Below, one piece after another: positions 1 to 8,704 of a stretch of DNA of 64,000 nucleotides. How positions within the stretch are numbered: the stretch's first letter is position 1; each line of letters starts with the position of its first letter. The notes beneath the pieces were generated by a model. It had not been told where the DNA came from. It ran no database searches and worked only from the letters and a program-made list of their open reading frames with translations. Made by a program: the position numbers and the translations under genes. Source of the stretch: Arthrobacter sp. E3 (GTDB lineage: Bacteria > Actinomycetota > Actinomycetes > Actinomycetales > Micrococcaceae); assembly GCF_017353415.1 (NCBI RefSeq), contig NZ_JAFMPX010000002.1:62001-126000 (forward strand), written 5' to 3'.

Positions 1-58
1 GTGGAACAACCACCGAACTGTAAAAAGTTCACAAATGCGCACATCTAGCGACTAGACT

Positions 59-105
59 CTTGGTGGGCGGAGCTTATGTTCCGCCCGCCAAGGGTCTTTC
101 GTTTT
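59..105 (+). terminator. Hairpin terminator upstream of secY
   Basis: A 13-bp stem (59-71 with 80-92, one G-T pair, 8-base loop) is followed by a T-rich stretch. It probably ends the ribosomal-protein transcript that lies left of the window, which would mean secY has its own promoter. The rest of 1-243 holds no gene that I can see. Confidence 0.6.
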
Positions 106-243
106 ACCTAAACAGAATCGCCCAGGGTGTCCCTCAGTTCCCTTGAACTGTCATAGTTTCTATGCGAGCTGGATCACCCACTAGAATCATTCCTTGGGCT
201 TCCGTTGAGAACCCACCACCCTTACTACATATCAGGAGGACGC

Positions 244-1569
244 TTGCTTACCGCATTTGGCCGCGCCTTTCGCACGCCTGATCTGCGACGCAAGTTGTTG
301 TTCACGCTGGGAATTATTGCCATCTTCCGCATGGGTGCGTTCATCCCATCGCCCGGAATTGATTACCGAAATGTCCAACAGTGCGTGAACGCTGCTGACA
401 CAAGCCAAGGTATCTACCAGCTTGTGAACCTGTTCAGCGGCGGCGCCTTGCTTCAGGTTTCCATCTTTGCGTTGGGAATCATGCCCTACATCACCGCGAG
501 CATCATTGTGCAGTTGCTGCGCGTTGTGATCCCCCGCTTCCAGGAACTTCACCTTGAGGGCGCCCAGGGCCAGAGCCAGCTCACTCAGTACACGCGCTAT
601 CTCACCATTGCCTTGGGTCTGCTCAACGCCACCACCTTGGTGACGCTGGCACGCTCCGGCCAGCTCTTTGCCGGGTGTGGCGCTGCAGGCAAGCCTGGTG
701 CCTTGATACCCAACGACAACCTGGTCACCATCTTGTTGCTGATCATCACGTTGACCGCAGGATCAGGCCTGATCATGTGGATGGGTGAGCTCGTCACTGA
801 AAAGGGTGTCGGCAACGGCATGTCGTTGCTGATCTTCGTAGCCATTGCAGCTCAGTTCCCCACCGCCCTCGGCGCTATTTTGAAGACCCAGGGTTGGGGC
901 ACGTTCCTGATCGTGATGGTCGTTGGCTTGCTGGTTGTTGCCCTTGTCGTTTTCGTGGAACAGTCCCAGCGTCGAGTGCCCGTTCAGTATGCCAAGCGGA
1001 TGATTGGCCGCCGCACCATGGGTGGCACCAGCACCTACATTCCCATCAAGGTGAACATGGCCGGCGTTATCCCGGTCATCTTTGCATCATCGATGCTGTA
1101 CCTGCCGGCGCTCATTTCGCAGTTCGCCACACCGGCAGATGGCTCGAACCCGCCCTGGTGGATTGAATGGATCAACAACTACCTGACTCGTGGAGATCAC
1201 CCGATCTACATGTTGATGTACTTTTTGTTGACCGTTGGTTTCACCTACTTCTACGTCGCGATCACCTTCAACCCTGAAGAGGTCTCCGACAACATGAAGA
1301 AGTATGGTGGGTTCATCCCCGGCATCCGTGCCGGACGTCCCACACAGGATTACCTGCAGTACGTTATCTCGCGCATCACGCTGCCGGGCGCGCTCTACCT
1401 GGGCATCGTCGCCCTGATCCCCCTCATCGCACTTGTCCTGGTTGGGGCAAACCAGAACTTCCCGTTCGGTGGAACCTCAATCTTGATTGTGGTGGGTGTG
1501 GGCTTGGAGACGGTCAAGCAGATTGATGCGCAACTCCAGCAGCGCCACTATGAAGGGTTATTGCGATGA
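244..1569 (+). CDS. secY: Preprotein translocase subunit SecY
   Basis: Central channel of the Sec translocon in the cytoplasmic membrane; it passes unfolded preproteins outward with SecE, SecG and the SecA motor. The 441-residue product has the family length and about ten hydrophobic segments, starts MLTAFGRAFRTPDLRRK and has the typical cytoplasmic loop GVGNGMSLLIF. I chose the TTG at 244 because AGGAGG lies at 234-239 and this N-terminus matches SecY proteins; an in-frame TTG at 205 has no ribosome site. The stop overlaps the adk start by four bases (ATGA), so the two are translationally coupled, as is common for secY-adk. Confidence 0.95.
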   Translation: MLTAFGRAFRTPDLRRKLLFTLGIIAIFRMGAFIPSPGIDYRNVQQCVNAADTSQGIYQLVNLFSGGALLQVSIFALGIMPYITASIIVQLLRVVIPRFQELHLEGAQGQSQLTQYTRYLTIALGLLNATTLVTLARSGQLFAGCGAAGKPGALIPNDNLVTILLLIITLTAGSGLIMWMGELVTEKGVGNGMSLLIFVAIAAQFPTALGAILKTQGWGTFLIVMVVGLLVVALVVFVEQSQRRVPVQYAKRMIGRRTMGGTSTYIPIKVNMAGVIPVIFASSMLYLPALISQFATPADGSNPPWWIEWINNYLTRGDHPIYMLMYFLLTVGFTYFYVAITFNPEEVSDNMKKYGGFIPGIRAGRPTQDYLQYVISRITLPGALYLGIVALIPLIALVLVGANQNFPFGGTSILIVVGVGLETVKQIDAQLQQRHYEGLLR

Positions 1570-2144
1570 CAAGAATGTTGATCATTGGACCTCCCGGGTC
1601 AGGTAAGGGTACGCAAGCGGATCGGATATGTGTGGAGCTTGGCATTGTTGCCATCTCCACCGGAGATATTTTCCGTGCCAACGTCAAGGGTGAAACCCCT
1701 TTGGGTCTGGAAGCGAAGAAGTACATGGACAACGGCGACTTTGTGCCGGACAGCGTCACGAACCGCATGGTTCGCGACAGGCTGGCACAAAGCGACGTGG
1801 CGGACGGGTTCCTGCTTGACGGGTACCCGCGCACCTCTCCCCAGGTCGATGAACTTGATGACATCCTGGCCTCTGCCGAAGTAAGCCTTGATGTTGTAGT
1901 CCAGCTCACAGCCGACGATGAAGAACTCGTCAAGCGGTTGCTGGGACGGGCCTTGGAAACCGGGCGCAGTGATGACACCGAAGCCGTCATCAGGCACCGC
2001 CTGGATCTCTACCGTGAACAGACTGAAGTTGTAGTGTCCCGCTATGCGGAGCGAGGCATTCTGGCCAAGGTCGACGGTTTGGGTGAAATGGACGACGTGA
2101 CTGCACGCATCATGGACGCCATCAAGAAGGTCAAGACTGCCTAA
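1566..2144 (+). CDS. adk: Adenylate kinase
   Basis: Cytosolic enzyme that equilibrates ATP + AMP with 2 ADP. The 192-residue protein begins with the P-loop GPPGSGKGT at residues 8-16, followed by the AMP-binding segment around TGDIFRANV and the DGYPRT motif. The LID region (LLGRALETGRSDD) is the short form without a zinc-binding insertion, as in other actinobacterial Adk. The start overlaps the secY stop by four bases. Two hairpins follow the gene and separate it from map. Confidence 0.95.
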   Translation: MTRMLIIGPPGSGKGTQADRICVELGIVAISTGDIFRANVKGETPLGLEAKKYMDNGDFVPDSVTNRMVRDRLAQSDVADGFLLDGYPRTSPQVDELDDILASAEVSLDVVVQLTADDEELVKRLLGRALETGRSDDTEAVIRHRLDLYREQTEVVVSRYAERGILAKVDGLGEMDDVTARIMDAIKKVKTA

Positions 2145-2166
2145 GGGCGGCAAAGCGTTTTCAAAC

Positions 2167-2230
2167 GGCGCCCTATAGGCGCCCAGTTCTGAAGGAGGGC
2201 TCCTTCCCGCACTATGGGGAGGAGCCCTCC
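2167..2230 (+). terminator. Two tandem hairpins between adk and map
   Basis: The first is a 6-bp GGCGCC inverted repeat (2167-2172 and 2178-2183). The second is a strong 15-bp stem with one wobble pair (2194-2208 with 2216-2230, 7-base loop) followed by a weak T-rich stretch. They probably end or attenuate the secY-adk transcript before map, whose start is only 28 bases further on. Confidence 0.6.
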
Positions 2231-2258
2231 ATCATTTCCTTAGCGAAAGGATTCTTTC

Positions 2259-3095
2259 ATGGCGTTTGGCCAGCAAAGAATTGAATACAAGACCATCGAA
2301 CAAATGCGCATCATGCACCGTAGCGGACTGATCCTCGACGCTGCACTGAAGACCACCATCGCGGCAGCAGTGCCTGGCATTACGACCGGCGAACTGGATG
2401 CGATCTTCGCTGCCGAACTGAAGAAGGCCGGAGCCACCTCCAACTTCCTGGGCTACTACGACTTCCCAGCCTCGATCTGCACTTCCGTCAATGAGGAAGT
2501 AGTTCACGGAATTCCCGGACCCCGCGTCCTGAAAACCGGAGACCTCTTGTCGATCGATGGCGGCGCCATTGTTGAAGGCTGGCATTCAGACTCGGCACGC
2601 AGCGTCATTGTGGGCGGACCTGAACACGAAGACCCCGCCGACCGGCGCTTGTCCGACATCACTGAGGAAAGCATGTGGCGCGGTATCGCAGCAATGGCCG
2701 GTGCGAAGTACGTGGGCGACATCGGCGATGCCATCGACGACTACGTCACATCCCAGCCCGGACCGGAATTGGGCATCCTTGAAGACTACGTTGGCCACGG
2801 CATCGGCTCTGCCATGCACATGCCCCCGGACGTGCTGAACTACTCCTCCAAGCACCGCGGGCCCAAGCTGAAGCCCGGCATGTGTCTGGCGTTGGAGCCC
2901 ATGCTGGTCCGTGGGGGGCTGGAGACGGTCACCTTGCAGGATGACTGGACGGTGGTCACCGCAGACAAGGCCCGTGCAGCCCACTGGGAACACTCCGTTG
3001 CCGTGCACGCCAAGGGTATTTGGGTACTCACCGCGGTCGACGGCGGCGCGGAGCGGCTTGCGCCGTGGGGCGTCACTCCGGTCCCCCTGGACTAG
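2259..3095 (+). CDS. map: Type I methionine aminopeptidase
   Basis: Removes the initiator methionine from nascent proteins with small second residues. The 278-residue protein shows the full dinuclear metal site of the family: D100, D111 (SIDGG...HSDSA), H180 (VGHGIG), E213 (LALEPM) and E244 (WEHSVAVH), with H83 (VVHGIP) as the expected substrate-binding histidine. The ATG at 2259 is preceded by AAAGG eight bases upstream. No zinc-finger N-terminal extension is present. The gene sits next to adk as in most bacteria and is followed by a hairpin at 3113-3137, so it ends its own unit. Confidence 0.95.
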   Translation: MAFGQQRIEYKTIEQMRIMHRSGLILDAALKTTIAAAVPGITTGELDAIFAAELKKAGATSNFLGYYDFPASICTSVNEEVVHGIPGPRVLKTGDLLSIDGGAIVEGWHSDSARSVIVGGPEHEDPADRRLSDITEESMWRGIAAMAGAKYVGDIGDAIDDYVTSQPGPELGILEDYVGHGIGSAMHMPPDVLNYSSKHRGPKLKPGMCLALEPMLVRGGLETVTLQDDWTVVTADKARAAHWEHSVAVHAKGIWVLTAVDGGAERLAPWGVTPVPLD

Positions 3096-3112
3096 TCCCC
3101 ACGCCCTCACCG

Positions 3113-3137
3113 TTTCGGTTCGCAGAGCGAGCCGAAA
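3113..3137 (+). terminator. Hairpin after map
   Basis: An 11-bp stem with one wobble (TTTCGGTTCGC with GCGAGCCGAAA) and a 3-base loop lies 18 bases after the map stop. No T-tract follows, so the call as terminator is moderate. Confidence 0.5.
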
Positions 3138-3192
3138 TGGGGGCCCTCGGGCGCGTGGGCCCAACAGCCCCTCCCAATGGTGCCGGGCCGGG

Positions 3193-3198
3193 TAGGGT
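3193..3198 (+). promoter_or_regulatory. Candidate -10 box of the S58 peptidase gene
   Basis: TAGGGT fits the actinobacterial TANNNT -10 pattern and would give a leader of about 40 bases that contains the ribosome site AGGAG before the ATG at 3245. No convincing -35 is visible. Confidence 0.35.
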
Positions 3199-3244
3199 GG
3201 CCGGAAGACTTGCATACCCGGAGACCACAGCCTAGGAGTGGGAC

Positions 3245-4204
3245 ATGAGCGAACAGCCGGTACCGAGCGGCCCCGGATCCATTACCGATGTTCCCGGTAT
3301 GAGGGTAGGGCAGGCTCGGCGCAAGACCAACGGCTGGCTGACGGGCGTGAGCGTGGTTCTACCACCTCCTGGGACCATCGGATCCGTCGACGTCCGTGGT
3401 GGCGGCCCTGGCACCCATGAGACGGACGCGCTGGACCCCACCACCATGGTCCCCACTGTTGATGCTGTGGCCCTGACGGGCGGTAGTGCCTACGGGCTTG
3501 CCGCCGCTGGCGGCGTCCAGCGTTGGTGCGAGGAGCATGGGCGGGGTTTTCCCGTCCCGGGCGGCGTGGTTCCCATAGTTCCCGCAGCCGCGATTTTTGA
3601 CCTTGGGCGTGGAGGTGACTTTGCGAACAGGCCCAATGCCGACATGGGTTATGAAGCGGCACTTGACGCTGCAGACTCAGCCGAGGGGGCCGACGTCGAA
3701 CGCGGAAATGCAGGCGCAGGGACGGGCGCAGCCATTGGGGCGGGGAACTTTAAAGGCGGTCTGGGAACGGCGTCAGTGAGGCTCACGGGGGAGAACTCAC
3801 ACATTGTGGTGGGTGCCCTTGCCGTGGTGAATGCGGCCGGGATCCCCTGGCAGCCAGGTGCCGCCGCGATCATGCCGGGGGAGGGGCTGAACACCACGCT
3901 CGCAGTGGTGGCCAGCAACGCCGTACTGAGCGTCGCCGAAGCGAAGCGCACAGCCACCGCCGCGCATGCCGGGATGGCCAGAGCCCTGAACCCCGTCCAC
4001 ACCCTGGCGGATGGGGATACGATCTTCGTCCTGGCCACCTGTGCCGACGCACTGGTGCTGAACCCGGGCGTTCCTGTTGCCGCACTCATTGAACTTCAGT
4101 GCGCCGCGGCCGAAGCGGTTCGCGTGGCCATTCTCGACGGTGTGGCGCAGGCCACGGCTGTGGAAACTCCAGCCGGAACCCTCCGTCCATTCCCTGACGG
4201 TTGA
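3245..4204 (+). CDS. P1/S58 family peptidase (DmpA-like)
   Basis: Likely an N-terminal nucleophile hydrolase of the DmpA/BapA group (Pfam Peptidase_S58), which self-cleaves and acts as an aminopeptidase or amidase on short peptides; the substrate here is unknown. The 319-residue protein has the early ITDVPGMRVGQ segment, the glycine-rich TGGSAYGLAAAGGV core and, around residue 220, NTTLAVVASNAVLS, where a Thr after the processing site is the expected nucleophile of this subgroup. No signal peptide is seen, so it should be cytoplasmic. It is a single-gene unit between map and the infA operon. Confidence 0.8.
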   Translation: MSEQPVPSGPGSITDVPGMRVGQARRKTNGWLTGVSVVLPPPGTIGSVDVRGGGPGTHETDALDPTTMVPTVDAVALTGGSAYGLAAAGGVQRWCEEHGRGFPVPGGVVPIVPAAAIFDLGRGGDFANRPNADMGYEAALDAADSAEGADVERGNAGAGTGAAIGAGNFKGGLGTASVRLTGENSHIVVGALAVVNAAGIPWQPGAAAIMPGEGLNTTLAVVASNAVLSVAEAKRTATAAHAGMARALNPVHTLADGDTIFVLATCADALVLNPGVPVAALIELQCAAAEAVRVAILDGVAQATAVETPAGTLRPFPDG

Positions 4205-4241
4205 CAGCACGGACCAATTTAACTTAATGGTCAAATTGCAC

Positions 4242-4247
4242 TAGAGT
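4242..4247 (+). promoter_or_regulatory. Candidate -10 box of the infA operon
   Basis: TAGAGT lies 175 bases before infA in a locally AT-rich stretch, with a weak TTTAAC 18 bases upstream as a possible -35. A TTGACA at 4201-4206 is another -35-like element without a good partner. The resulting leader of about 170 bases (4254-4421) has no recognised structure. Confidence 0.35.
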
Positions 4248-4421
4248 AGGTTGTTGGTTGTCTGTGCCTGCTCTTTTGTGGGGTGCGCAGCGGTGCTTGG
4301 CGTTACGCCATACATGCTGAGTGCGTTCGGACGAACAATAATCAGTAGCAAATCGAACGCCGATCTGAAATCGGTTCCTCTCGGGACTGCCTATGTCGGC
4401 GCAACAAAGTTAGCGGAGGAT

Positions 4422-4643
4422 ATGGCCAAGAAAGACGGGGTCATTGAGATCGAGGGCGTTGTGACTGAAGCGCTGCCTAACGCGATGTTTCGCGTTGAGC
4501 TGAGCAACAAGCACATCGTTCTTGCCCATATCTCAGGAAAAATGCGCCAGCACTACATTCGTATCCTTCCTGAGGACCGAGTTGTGGTGGAGCTGAGCCC
4601 TTACGACCTCACCCGTGGTCGTATCGTCTACCGCTACAAATAA
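4422..4643 (+). CDS. infA: Translation initiation factor IF-1
   Basis: Small OB-fold protein that occupies the ribosomal A site during initiation. The 73-residue sequence from [12 protein letters not shown] to the C-terminal GRIVYRYK is a full-length, near-invariant IF-1. The ATG at 4422 is preceded by GCGGAGG; the reading frame stays open upstream to a TTG at 4251, but that extension is unlike any IF-1 and is taken as leader. infA is followed 29 bases later by rpmJ, the usual order. Confidence 0.95.
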   Translation: MAKKDGVIEIEGVVTEALPNAMFRVELSNKHIVLAHISGKMRQHYIRILPEDRVVVELSPYDLTRGRIVYRYK

Positions 4644-4672
4644 CCACAACTGCAATCACGCAAAGGAATGCC

Positions 4673-4786
4673 ATGAAGGTCAAGCCGAGCGTCAAGCAGA
4701 TCTGCGATAAGTGCAAGGTGATTCGCCGTAACGGTCGAGTCATGGTGATCTGCGAGAACCCGCGCCACAAGCAGCGTCAGGGCTAA
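4673..4786 (+). CDS. rpmJ: 50S ribosomal protein L36
   Basis: A 37-residue zinc-ribbon protein of the large subunit. The start [14 protein letters not shown] and the ligands C11, C14, C27 and H32 are all present, so this is the zinc-binding form. The ATG at 4673 follows AAAGGA by six bases. It lies between infA and rpsM. Confidence 0.95.
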   Translation: MKVKPSVKQICDKCKVIRRNGRVMVICENPRHKQRQG

Positions 4787-4806
4787 TTTCCTCTTCTTCG
4801 AGGAAA
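4787..4806 (+). terminator. Hairpin directly after rpmJ
   Basis: TTTCCTC and GAGGAAA form a 7-bp stem with a 6-base loop starting at the base after the rpmJ stop. It has no T-tract and is more likely a processing or partial-termination element than a full terminator. The rest of the 190-base gap to rpsM shows only the rpsM ribosome site. Confidence 0.35.
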
Positions 4807-4976
4807 ACCCGGGCGATTGCTCACGTAAGTAAATTAATAAGGCAGCACAAGTTGGACGAAGGCGAAGCAATTCGCAACCGGTCAACGGACCCCTGGTCGG
4901 AGGCCAGGGCCGCATCACAAAAAGATGTGCGGGTGTACTGTCTACGACCTCCGGTTTACACAAGGAGCAGCCAAAT

Positions 4977-5354
4977 ATGGCACGTCTCGCTGGCGTAGAC
5001 CTTCCCCGCGAAAAGCGGTTGGAAGTAGCGCTTACATACATCTACGGCGTGGGCAAGACCCGTGCAAAGAAAGTCCTGGCTGACACGGGGATCTCCCCGG
5101 ACGTCCGCGTAAAGGACCTTTCTGACGCTGAACTCGTTCAGTTGCGTGACAACATCGAGGGCAACTACAAGGTTGAGGGTGACCTTCGACGCGAAGTAGC
5201 AGCAGATATTCGCCGCAAGGTTGAAATCGGCAGCTACCAGGGTATCCGCCACCGTCGCGGCATGCCCGTGCATGGCCAGCGCACGAAGACCAACGCACGC
5301 ACCCGCAAGGGCCCGAAGCGTACCGTCGCAGGCAAGAAGAAGGCTGGCCGCTGA
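4977..5354 (+). CDS. rpsM: 30S ribosomal protein S13
   Basis: Small-subunit head protein that contacts the P-site tRNA and bridges to the 50S. The 125-residue product starts [14 protein letters not shown], contains the helix-hairpin-helix motif [12 protein letters not shown], and ends in a lysine/arginine-rich tail ([16 protein letters not shown]). The ATG follows AAGGAG by nine bases. rpsK follows after 47 bases. Confidence 0.97.
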   Translation: MARLAGVDLPREKRLEVALTYIYGVGKTRAKKVLADTGISPDVRVKDLSDAELVQLRDNIEGNYKVEGDLRREVAADIRRKVEIGSYQGIRHRRGMPVHGQRTKTNARTRKGPKRTVAGKKKAGR

Positions 5355-5401
5355 TTTTCAGCGTGTGCCGCCACCTCATTAAACTTTCGTAGGAGAATAA
5401 A

Positions 5402-5803
5402 ATGCCCCCAAAGACTCGTGGAGCGGTCCGTAAGCCGCGTCGCAAGGATAAAAAGAATATTGCGCTGGGCCAGGCCCACATCAAGAGCACCTTTAACAAC
5501 ACCATTGTTTCCATCACGGATCCCAACGGTGCAGTCATCTCATGGGCATCTGCCGGTGAAGTTGGCTTCAAGGGCTCGCGCAAGTCAACTCCGTACGCTG
5601 CACAGATGGCTGCTGAAGCCGCTGCCAAGCGCGCACAGGAGCATGGCCTTCGCAAGGTTGACGTTTTCGTCAAGGGTCCGGGCTCGGGCCGCGAAACGGC
5701 TATCCGTTCACTGCAGGCTGCTGGTCTTGAAGTTGGCTCCATCTCGGATGTCACCCCCAGCGCCCACAACGGCTGCCGCCCGCCCAAGCGCCGTCGCGTC
5801 TAA
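5402..5803 (+). CDS. rpsK: 30S ribosomal protein S11
   Basis: Small-subunit platform protein. The 133-residue sequence has the family core [29 protein letters not shown] and the C-terminal [14 protein letters not shown]. The ATG at 5402 is preceded by TAGGAG. In many actinobacteria rpsD comes next; here a very strong hairpin lies in that place and the next gene is rpoA. Confidence 0.97.
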   Translation: MPPKTRGAVRKPRRKDKKNIALGQAHIKSTFNNTIVSITDPNGAVISWASAGEVGFKGSRKSTPYAAQMAAEAAAKRAQEHGLRKVDVFVKGPGSGRETAIRSLQAAGLEVGSISDVTPSAHNGCRPPKRRRV

Positions 5804-5818
5804 CGAGACAAACGAGCT

Positions 5819-5857
5819 GCGCAGTTGGCCTTCACCTTTGGTGAGGGCCAACTGCGC
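5819..5857 (+). terminator. 18-bp hairpin between rpsK and rpoA
   Basis: 5819-5836 pairs with 5840-5857 over 18 bp with one G-T pair and a 3-base TTT loop. There is no U-tract directly after it, so it may work as an attenuator, an RNA processing site or a stabiliser between rpsK and rpoA rather than a full terminator. Confidence 0.55.
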
Positions 5858-5936
5858 CGCCCGCAGCTTTCGTCAGTCGTCATTTCCACTACCTGTGTTG
5901 CGTCATATAGCGGATGCTCGCTGAAAGGAAAACCCA

Positions 5937-6947
5937 GTGCTCATTGCACAGCGCCCCACCCTCTCTGAAGAAGTAGTTTCCGAAAATCGCTCACGGTTCG
6001 TCATCGAACCGCTCGAGCCCGGCTTCGGATACACCCTGGGAAATTCCCTGCGTCGGACCCTGTTGTCCTCCATCCCAGGCGCTGCTGTCACCAGCATCCG
6101 CCTCGATGGTGTGCTGCATGAGTTCACCACGGTCCCCGGTGTCAAGGAAGATGTCACTGAGATCATCCTGAACATCAAGGGACTCTCCGTGTCCTCGGAG
6201 CATGACGAGCCCGTCGTCGCATACCTGCGCAAGCAGGGCCCCGGCGTCGTTACGGCTGCAGACATTGCACCGCCGGCCGGTGTGGAATTCCACAACCCCG
6301 ACATGCACATTGCCACGCTGAACTCGAAGGGCAAGTTTGAACTCGAACTGACCATCGAGCGCGGTCGTGGCTACGTCTCGGCAGCTCAGAACAAGAACGC
6401 AGATCAGGAGATCGGCCGTATTCCGGTTGACTCGATCTACTCACCCGTTCTGAAGGTGACCTTCCGCGTGGAGGCCACCCGTGTTGAACAGCGCACCGAC
6501 TTTGACAAGCTGATTGTTGATGTAGAGACCAAGCAGGCCATCTCCCCGCGGGATGCCATTGCCTCTGCCGGCACCACGCTGGTTGAATTGTTCGGTTTGG
6601 CCCGCGAGTTGAACACCGCAGCTGAAGGCATTGAGATTGGCCCGTCACCGACGGACGCCGCTCTTGCCGCAGACATGGCATTGCCGATCGAGGACCTGGA
6701 CCTGACGGTTCGTTCCTACAACTGCCTCAAGCGTGAGGGCATCCACTCCGTGGGTGAACTCGTTGCTCGCTCCGAGGCTGACCTGATGGATATCCGCAAC
6801 TTTGGTGCGAAGTCCATCGACGAGGTAAAGGCAAAGCTGGTTGAGCTCGGTCTGTCACTGAAGGATTCCCCTCCAGGATTTGATCTCGCGGCCCATGCCG
6901 CAGCCCTTGATGAGAACGACGACGCTTACGGCGACGACGAGCTCTAA
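5937..6947 (+). CDS. rpoA: RNA polymerase alpha subunit
   Basis: Dimerising scaffold of RNA polymerase; its C-terminal domain contacts upstream DNA and activators. The 336-residue protein has the N-terminal domain ([19 protein letters not shown], about residues 28-46), a linker, and the C-terminal domain with [20 protein letters not shown] and [14 protein letters not shown]. An acidic tail ([12 protein letters not shown]) ends it. The start is GTG at 5937 after GAAAGG. Spacing to rplQ is 84 bases, with a small hairpin between. Confidence 0.97.
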   Translation: MLIAQRPTLSEEVVSENRSRFVIEPLEPGFGYTLGNSLRRTLLSSIPGAAVTSIRLDGVLHEFTTVPGVKEDVTEIILNIKGLSVSSEHDEPVVAYLRKQGPGVVTAADIAPPAGVEFHNPDMHIATLNSKGKFELELTIERGRGYVSAAQNKNADQEIGRIPVDSIYSPVLKVTFRVEATRVEQRTDFDKLIVDVETKQAISPRDAIASAGTTLVELFGLARELNTAAEGIEIGPSPTDAALAADMALPIEDLDLTVRSYNCLKREGIHSVGELVARSEADLMDIRNFGAKSIDEVKAKLVELGLSLKDSPPGFDLAAHAAALDENDDAYGDDEL

Positions 6948-6978
6948 AGTCGAACAACTAATTTTCTAGCCGTCCGGG

Positions 6979-6998
6979 AGAACACTTAGACGTGTTCT
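6979..6998 (+). other. Hairpin between rpoA and rplQ
   Basis: AGAACAC and GTGTTCT form a 7-bp stem with a 6-base loop, flanked by AGCCG and CGGCT that could extend the structure. It precedes the rplQ ribosome site by about 20 bases. Confidence 0.35.
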
Positions 6999-7031
6999 TT
7001 ACGGTTCGGCTGTCACTTGAGGAGAAACACC

Positions 7032-7547
7032 ATGCCTACACCCGCTAAGGGTCCCCGCCTTGGAGGCGGAGCGGCTCACGAGCGCTTGATGCTCGCGAAC
7101 TTGTCCGCCGCTCTGTTTGAGCACAAGCGGATCACCACCACCTTGACCAAGGCAAAGCGCCTGAGCCCCTACGCAGAGCGACTGGTAACTTTCGCCAAGC
7201 GTGGAGACCTCTCTTCACGCCGCCGCGTTCTCGGCCTGATCAGCGACAAGGGCATTGTCCACGAGCTGTTCACTGACATCGCCAAGGCTGTGGAGAACCG
7301 CGAAGGCGGCTACACCCGCATCACCAAGATCGGCAACCGCAAGGGCGACAACGCCCCCATGGCCGTCATCGAGCTCGTTCTGGAACCGGTCAGCGCCAAG
7401 CAGGCCGTCGTGAAGGAAGCAACCGCTGCCGCCGCCAAGGCTGCTCCGGTTGAAGAAGCACCGGTTGAAGAAGTTGTCGAGACCGAGGTTGTGGCTGAGG
7501 AAGCCCCCGCCGAGGTTGAAGAGGCAGCTGCCGAAGAAGCCAAGTAA
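7032..7547 (+). CDS. rplQ: 50S ribosomal protein L17
   Basis: Large-subunit protein near the exit tunnel. Residues 1-125 are a normal bacterial L17 ([18 protein letters not shown], then [20 protein letters not shown]). The remaining 45 residues form an Ala/Glu/Val-rich acidic tail (repeats of VEEAP and AEEA) that brings the protein to 171 residues; such tails occur in actinobacterial L17. I chose ATG 7032 after TGAGGAGA rather than the upstream in-frame TTG. A strong hairpin follows. Confidence 0.95.
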   Translation: MPTPAKGPRLGGGAAHERLMLANLSAALFEHKRITTTLTKAKRLSPYAERLVTFAKRGDLSSRRRVLGLISDKGIVHELFTDIAKAVENREGGYTRITKIGNRKGDNAPMAVIELVLEPVSAKQAVVKEATAAAAKAAPVEEAPVEEVVETEVVAEEAPAEVEEAAAEEAK

Positions 7548-7576
7548 GGCCCAAGCCATGGCTTGAGTTTTGCCAG

Positions 7577-7613
7577 GAAGGACCCGTCATCCCGTTTGGG
7601 TGGCGGGTCCTTC
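7577..7613 (+). terminator. Terminator after rplQ
   Basis: A stem of about 16 bp with two wobble pairs (GAAGGACCCG at 7577-7586 with CGGGTCCTTC at 7604-7613 as its outer part, 5-base loop) closes the rpsM-rpsK-rpoA-rplQ unit. No T-tract follows, which is usual for GC-rich hosts. Confidence 0.65.
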
Positions 7614-7670
7614 TGCGTTGGGCCGTCCTGCAGGGGAGCAGCGGCATTCGGAACTACGCCGGTGCGTCGG

Positions 7671-7676
7671 TAGAAT
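7671..7676 (+). promoter_or_regulatory. Leaderless-type -10 box of truA
   Basis: TAGAAT ends six bases before the truA ATG at 7683 and no Shine-Dalgarno sequence is present, so transcription should begin at or next to the start codon. Confidence 0.55.
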
Positions 7677-7682
7677 TGGTTC

Positions 7683-8591
7683 ATGCAAAATCCCCATCCT
7701 TCTCCGGAAGAACTAGGCCTTGTACGGGTCCGGCTGGACATTGCGTACGACGGCGGACCGTTCAGCGGGTGGGCCGTGCAGCCTGGGTTGGTGACCGTTC
7801 AGGGAGCATTGGAGGAGGCTCTCGCCTTGATCCTGCGCCGTCGCGTGCGGCTCACTGTGGCCGGGCGCACCGACGCCGGTGTGCACGCCCGTGGACAAGT
7901 TGCCCATCTTGACCTCAAGCAGGATGAATGGGACTCCCTGAACCGGGGACACGACGTCGAGCCTTCCCTGGCTCTGCAACGCCGGATCAACGGCGCGCTG
8001 GGACGGGTCCTGGGGAACCTGACAGGGGCCGTGCAGGTCCTTTCAGTGGCAGCCGCGGCACCAGGCTTCGATGCCCGGTTCTCGGCGCTGTGGCGGCGTT
8101 ACAGCTATAGGATCGCGGACGGTTCTACTGCCCGTGACCCATTGCAGCGTGCGCAAACGCTCTGGTTCAACCACGATCTTGACATGGACCTGATGAACGC
8201 CGGTGCCGTGGAGCTGATCGGGCTTGGAGACTTCAAAGCCTTTGCCAAACCACGCGTAGGCTCCACGACCATCCGCACGCTGCAACACTTCGACTTCACA
8301 CGGCAGGATGATGGTGTGATTAATATCAATATCCAGGCCGATGCGTTTTGCCACAACATGGTGCGTGCTCTGACAGGTGCTGCGTTGCGTGTGGGGCGGG
8401 GCGTGGAAGGGCCACATTGGATGCGCGAGCGACAGTTGGCAGGGGTCAGAGACGCGAAATCGGTACTGGCGGGGGCGCATCCGCTGGTTTTCGAGGAAGT
8501 CAACTACCCTGATTCGGCAGAATTTGGCGAACGAGCCACTCTCACCAGAGCGCGCAGGACTCATGCCGGACACCCCGGCACCCCATTTTGA
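7683..8591 (+). CDS. truA: tRNA pseudouridine(38-40) synthase TruA
   Basis: Isomerises uridines 38-40 in tRNA anticodon stems. The 302-residue protein starts with the core motif RLDIAYDGGPFSGW and carries the catalytic aspartate D64 in AGRTDAGVHARGQVAH. The C-terminal half contains FCHNMVRALTGAALRVGRG, typical of the family. It follows rplQ as in many bacteria but is separated from it by a hairpin and seems to have its own leaderless promoter. The truA stop overlaps the -35 box of the rplM promoter. Confidence 0.93.
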   Translation: MQNPHPSPEELGLVRVRLDIAYDGGPFSGWAVQPGLVTVQGALEEALALILRRRVRLTVAGRTDAGVHARGQVAHLDLKQDEWDSLNRGHDVEPSLALQRRINGALGRVLGNLTGAVQVLSVAAAAPGFDARFSALWRRYSYRIADGSTARDPLQRAQTLWFNHDLDMDLMNAGAVELIGLGDFKAFAKPRVGSTTIRTLQHFDFTRQDDGVININIQADAFCHNMVRALTGAALRVGRGVEGPHWMRERQLAGVRDAKSVLAGAHPLVFEEVNYPDSAEFGERATLTRARRTHAGHPGTPF

Positions 8592-8617
8592 CCATAGGCG
8601 CATATTAACGCTAGTGT
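8588..8617 (+). promoter_or_regulatory. Promoter of rplM-rpsI
   Basis: TTGACC (8588-8593), an 18-base spacer and TAGTGT (8612-8617) form one of the two clearest sigma-A-type promoters in the window. Transcription would start near 8624 and give a leader of about 195 bases before the rplM GTG. Confidence 0.6.
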
Positions 8618-8641
8618 TGGTAGTCGTTGTGCGTGTCCTAT

Positions 8642-8704
8642 CCCGATGCCACGCGCCCATTGCAGGTCCGGTTGCAGGACTACCACTGAATGGGCGTTAT
8701 CGGG
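8642..8704 (+). ncRNA. Structured 5' leader of rplM
   Basis: Three nested stems can form in the leader: CCCGAT (8642-8647) with ATCGGG (8699-8704), CGCCCATT (8654-8661) with AATGGGCG (8689-8696), and GTCC (8666-8669) with GGAC (8677-8680). Ribosomal-protein leaders of this kind often bind the operon's own protein; that L13 or S9 binds here is an inference. Confidence 0.45.

Noticed and set aside
4251-4421. In-frame 57-codon extension upstream of infA, with a hydrophobic stretch
   Set aside because: IF-1 is a near-invariant 73-residue protein; the ATG at 4422 has a GGAGG site, and the extension contains no conserved features. It is taken as leader.
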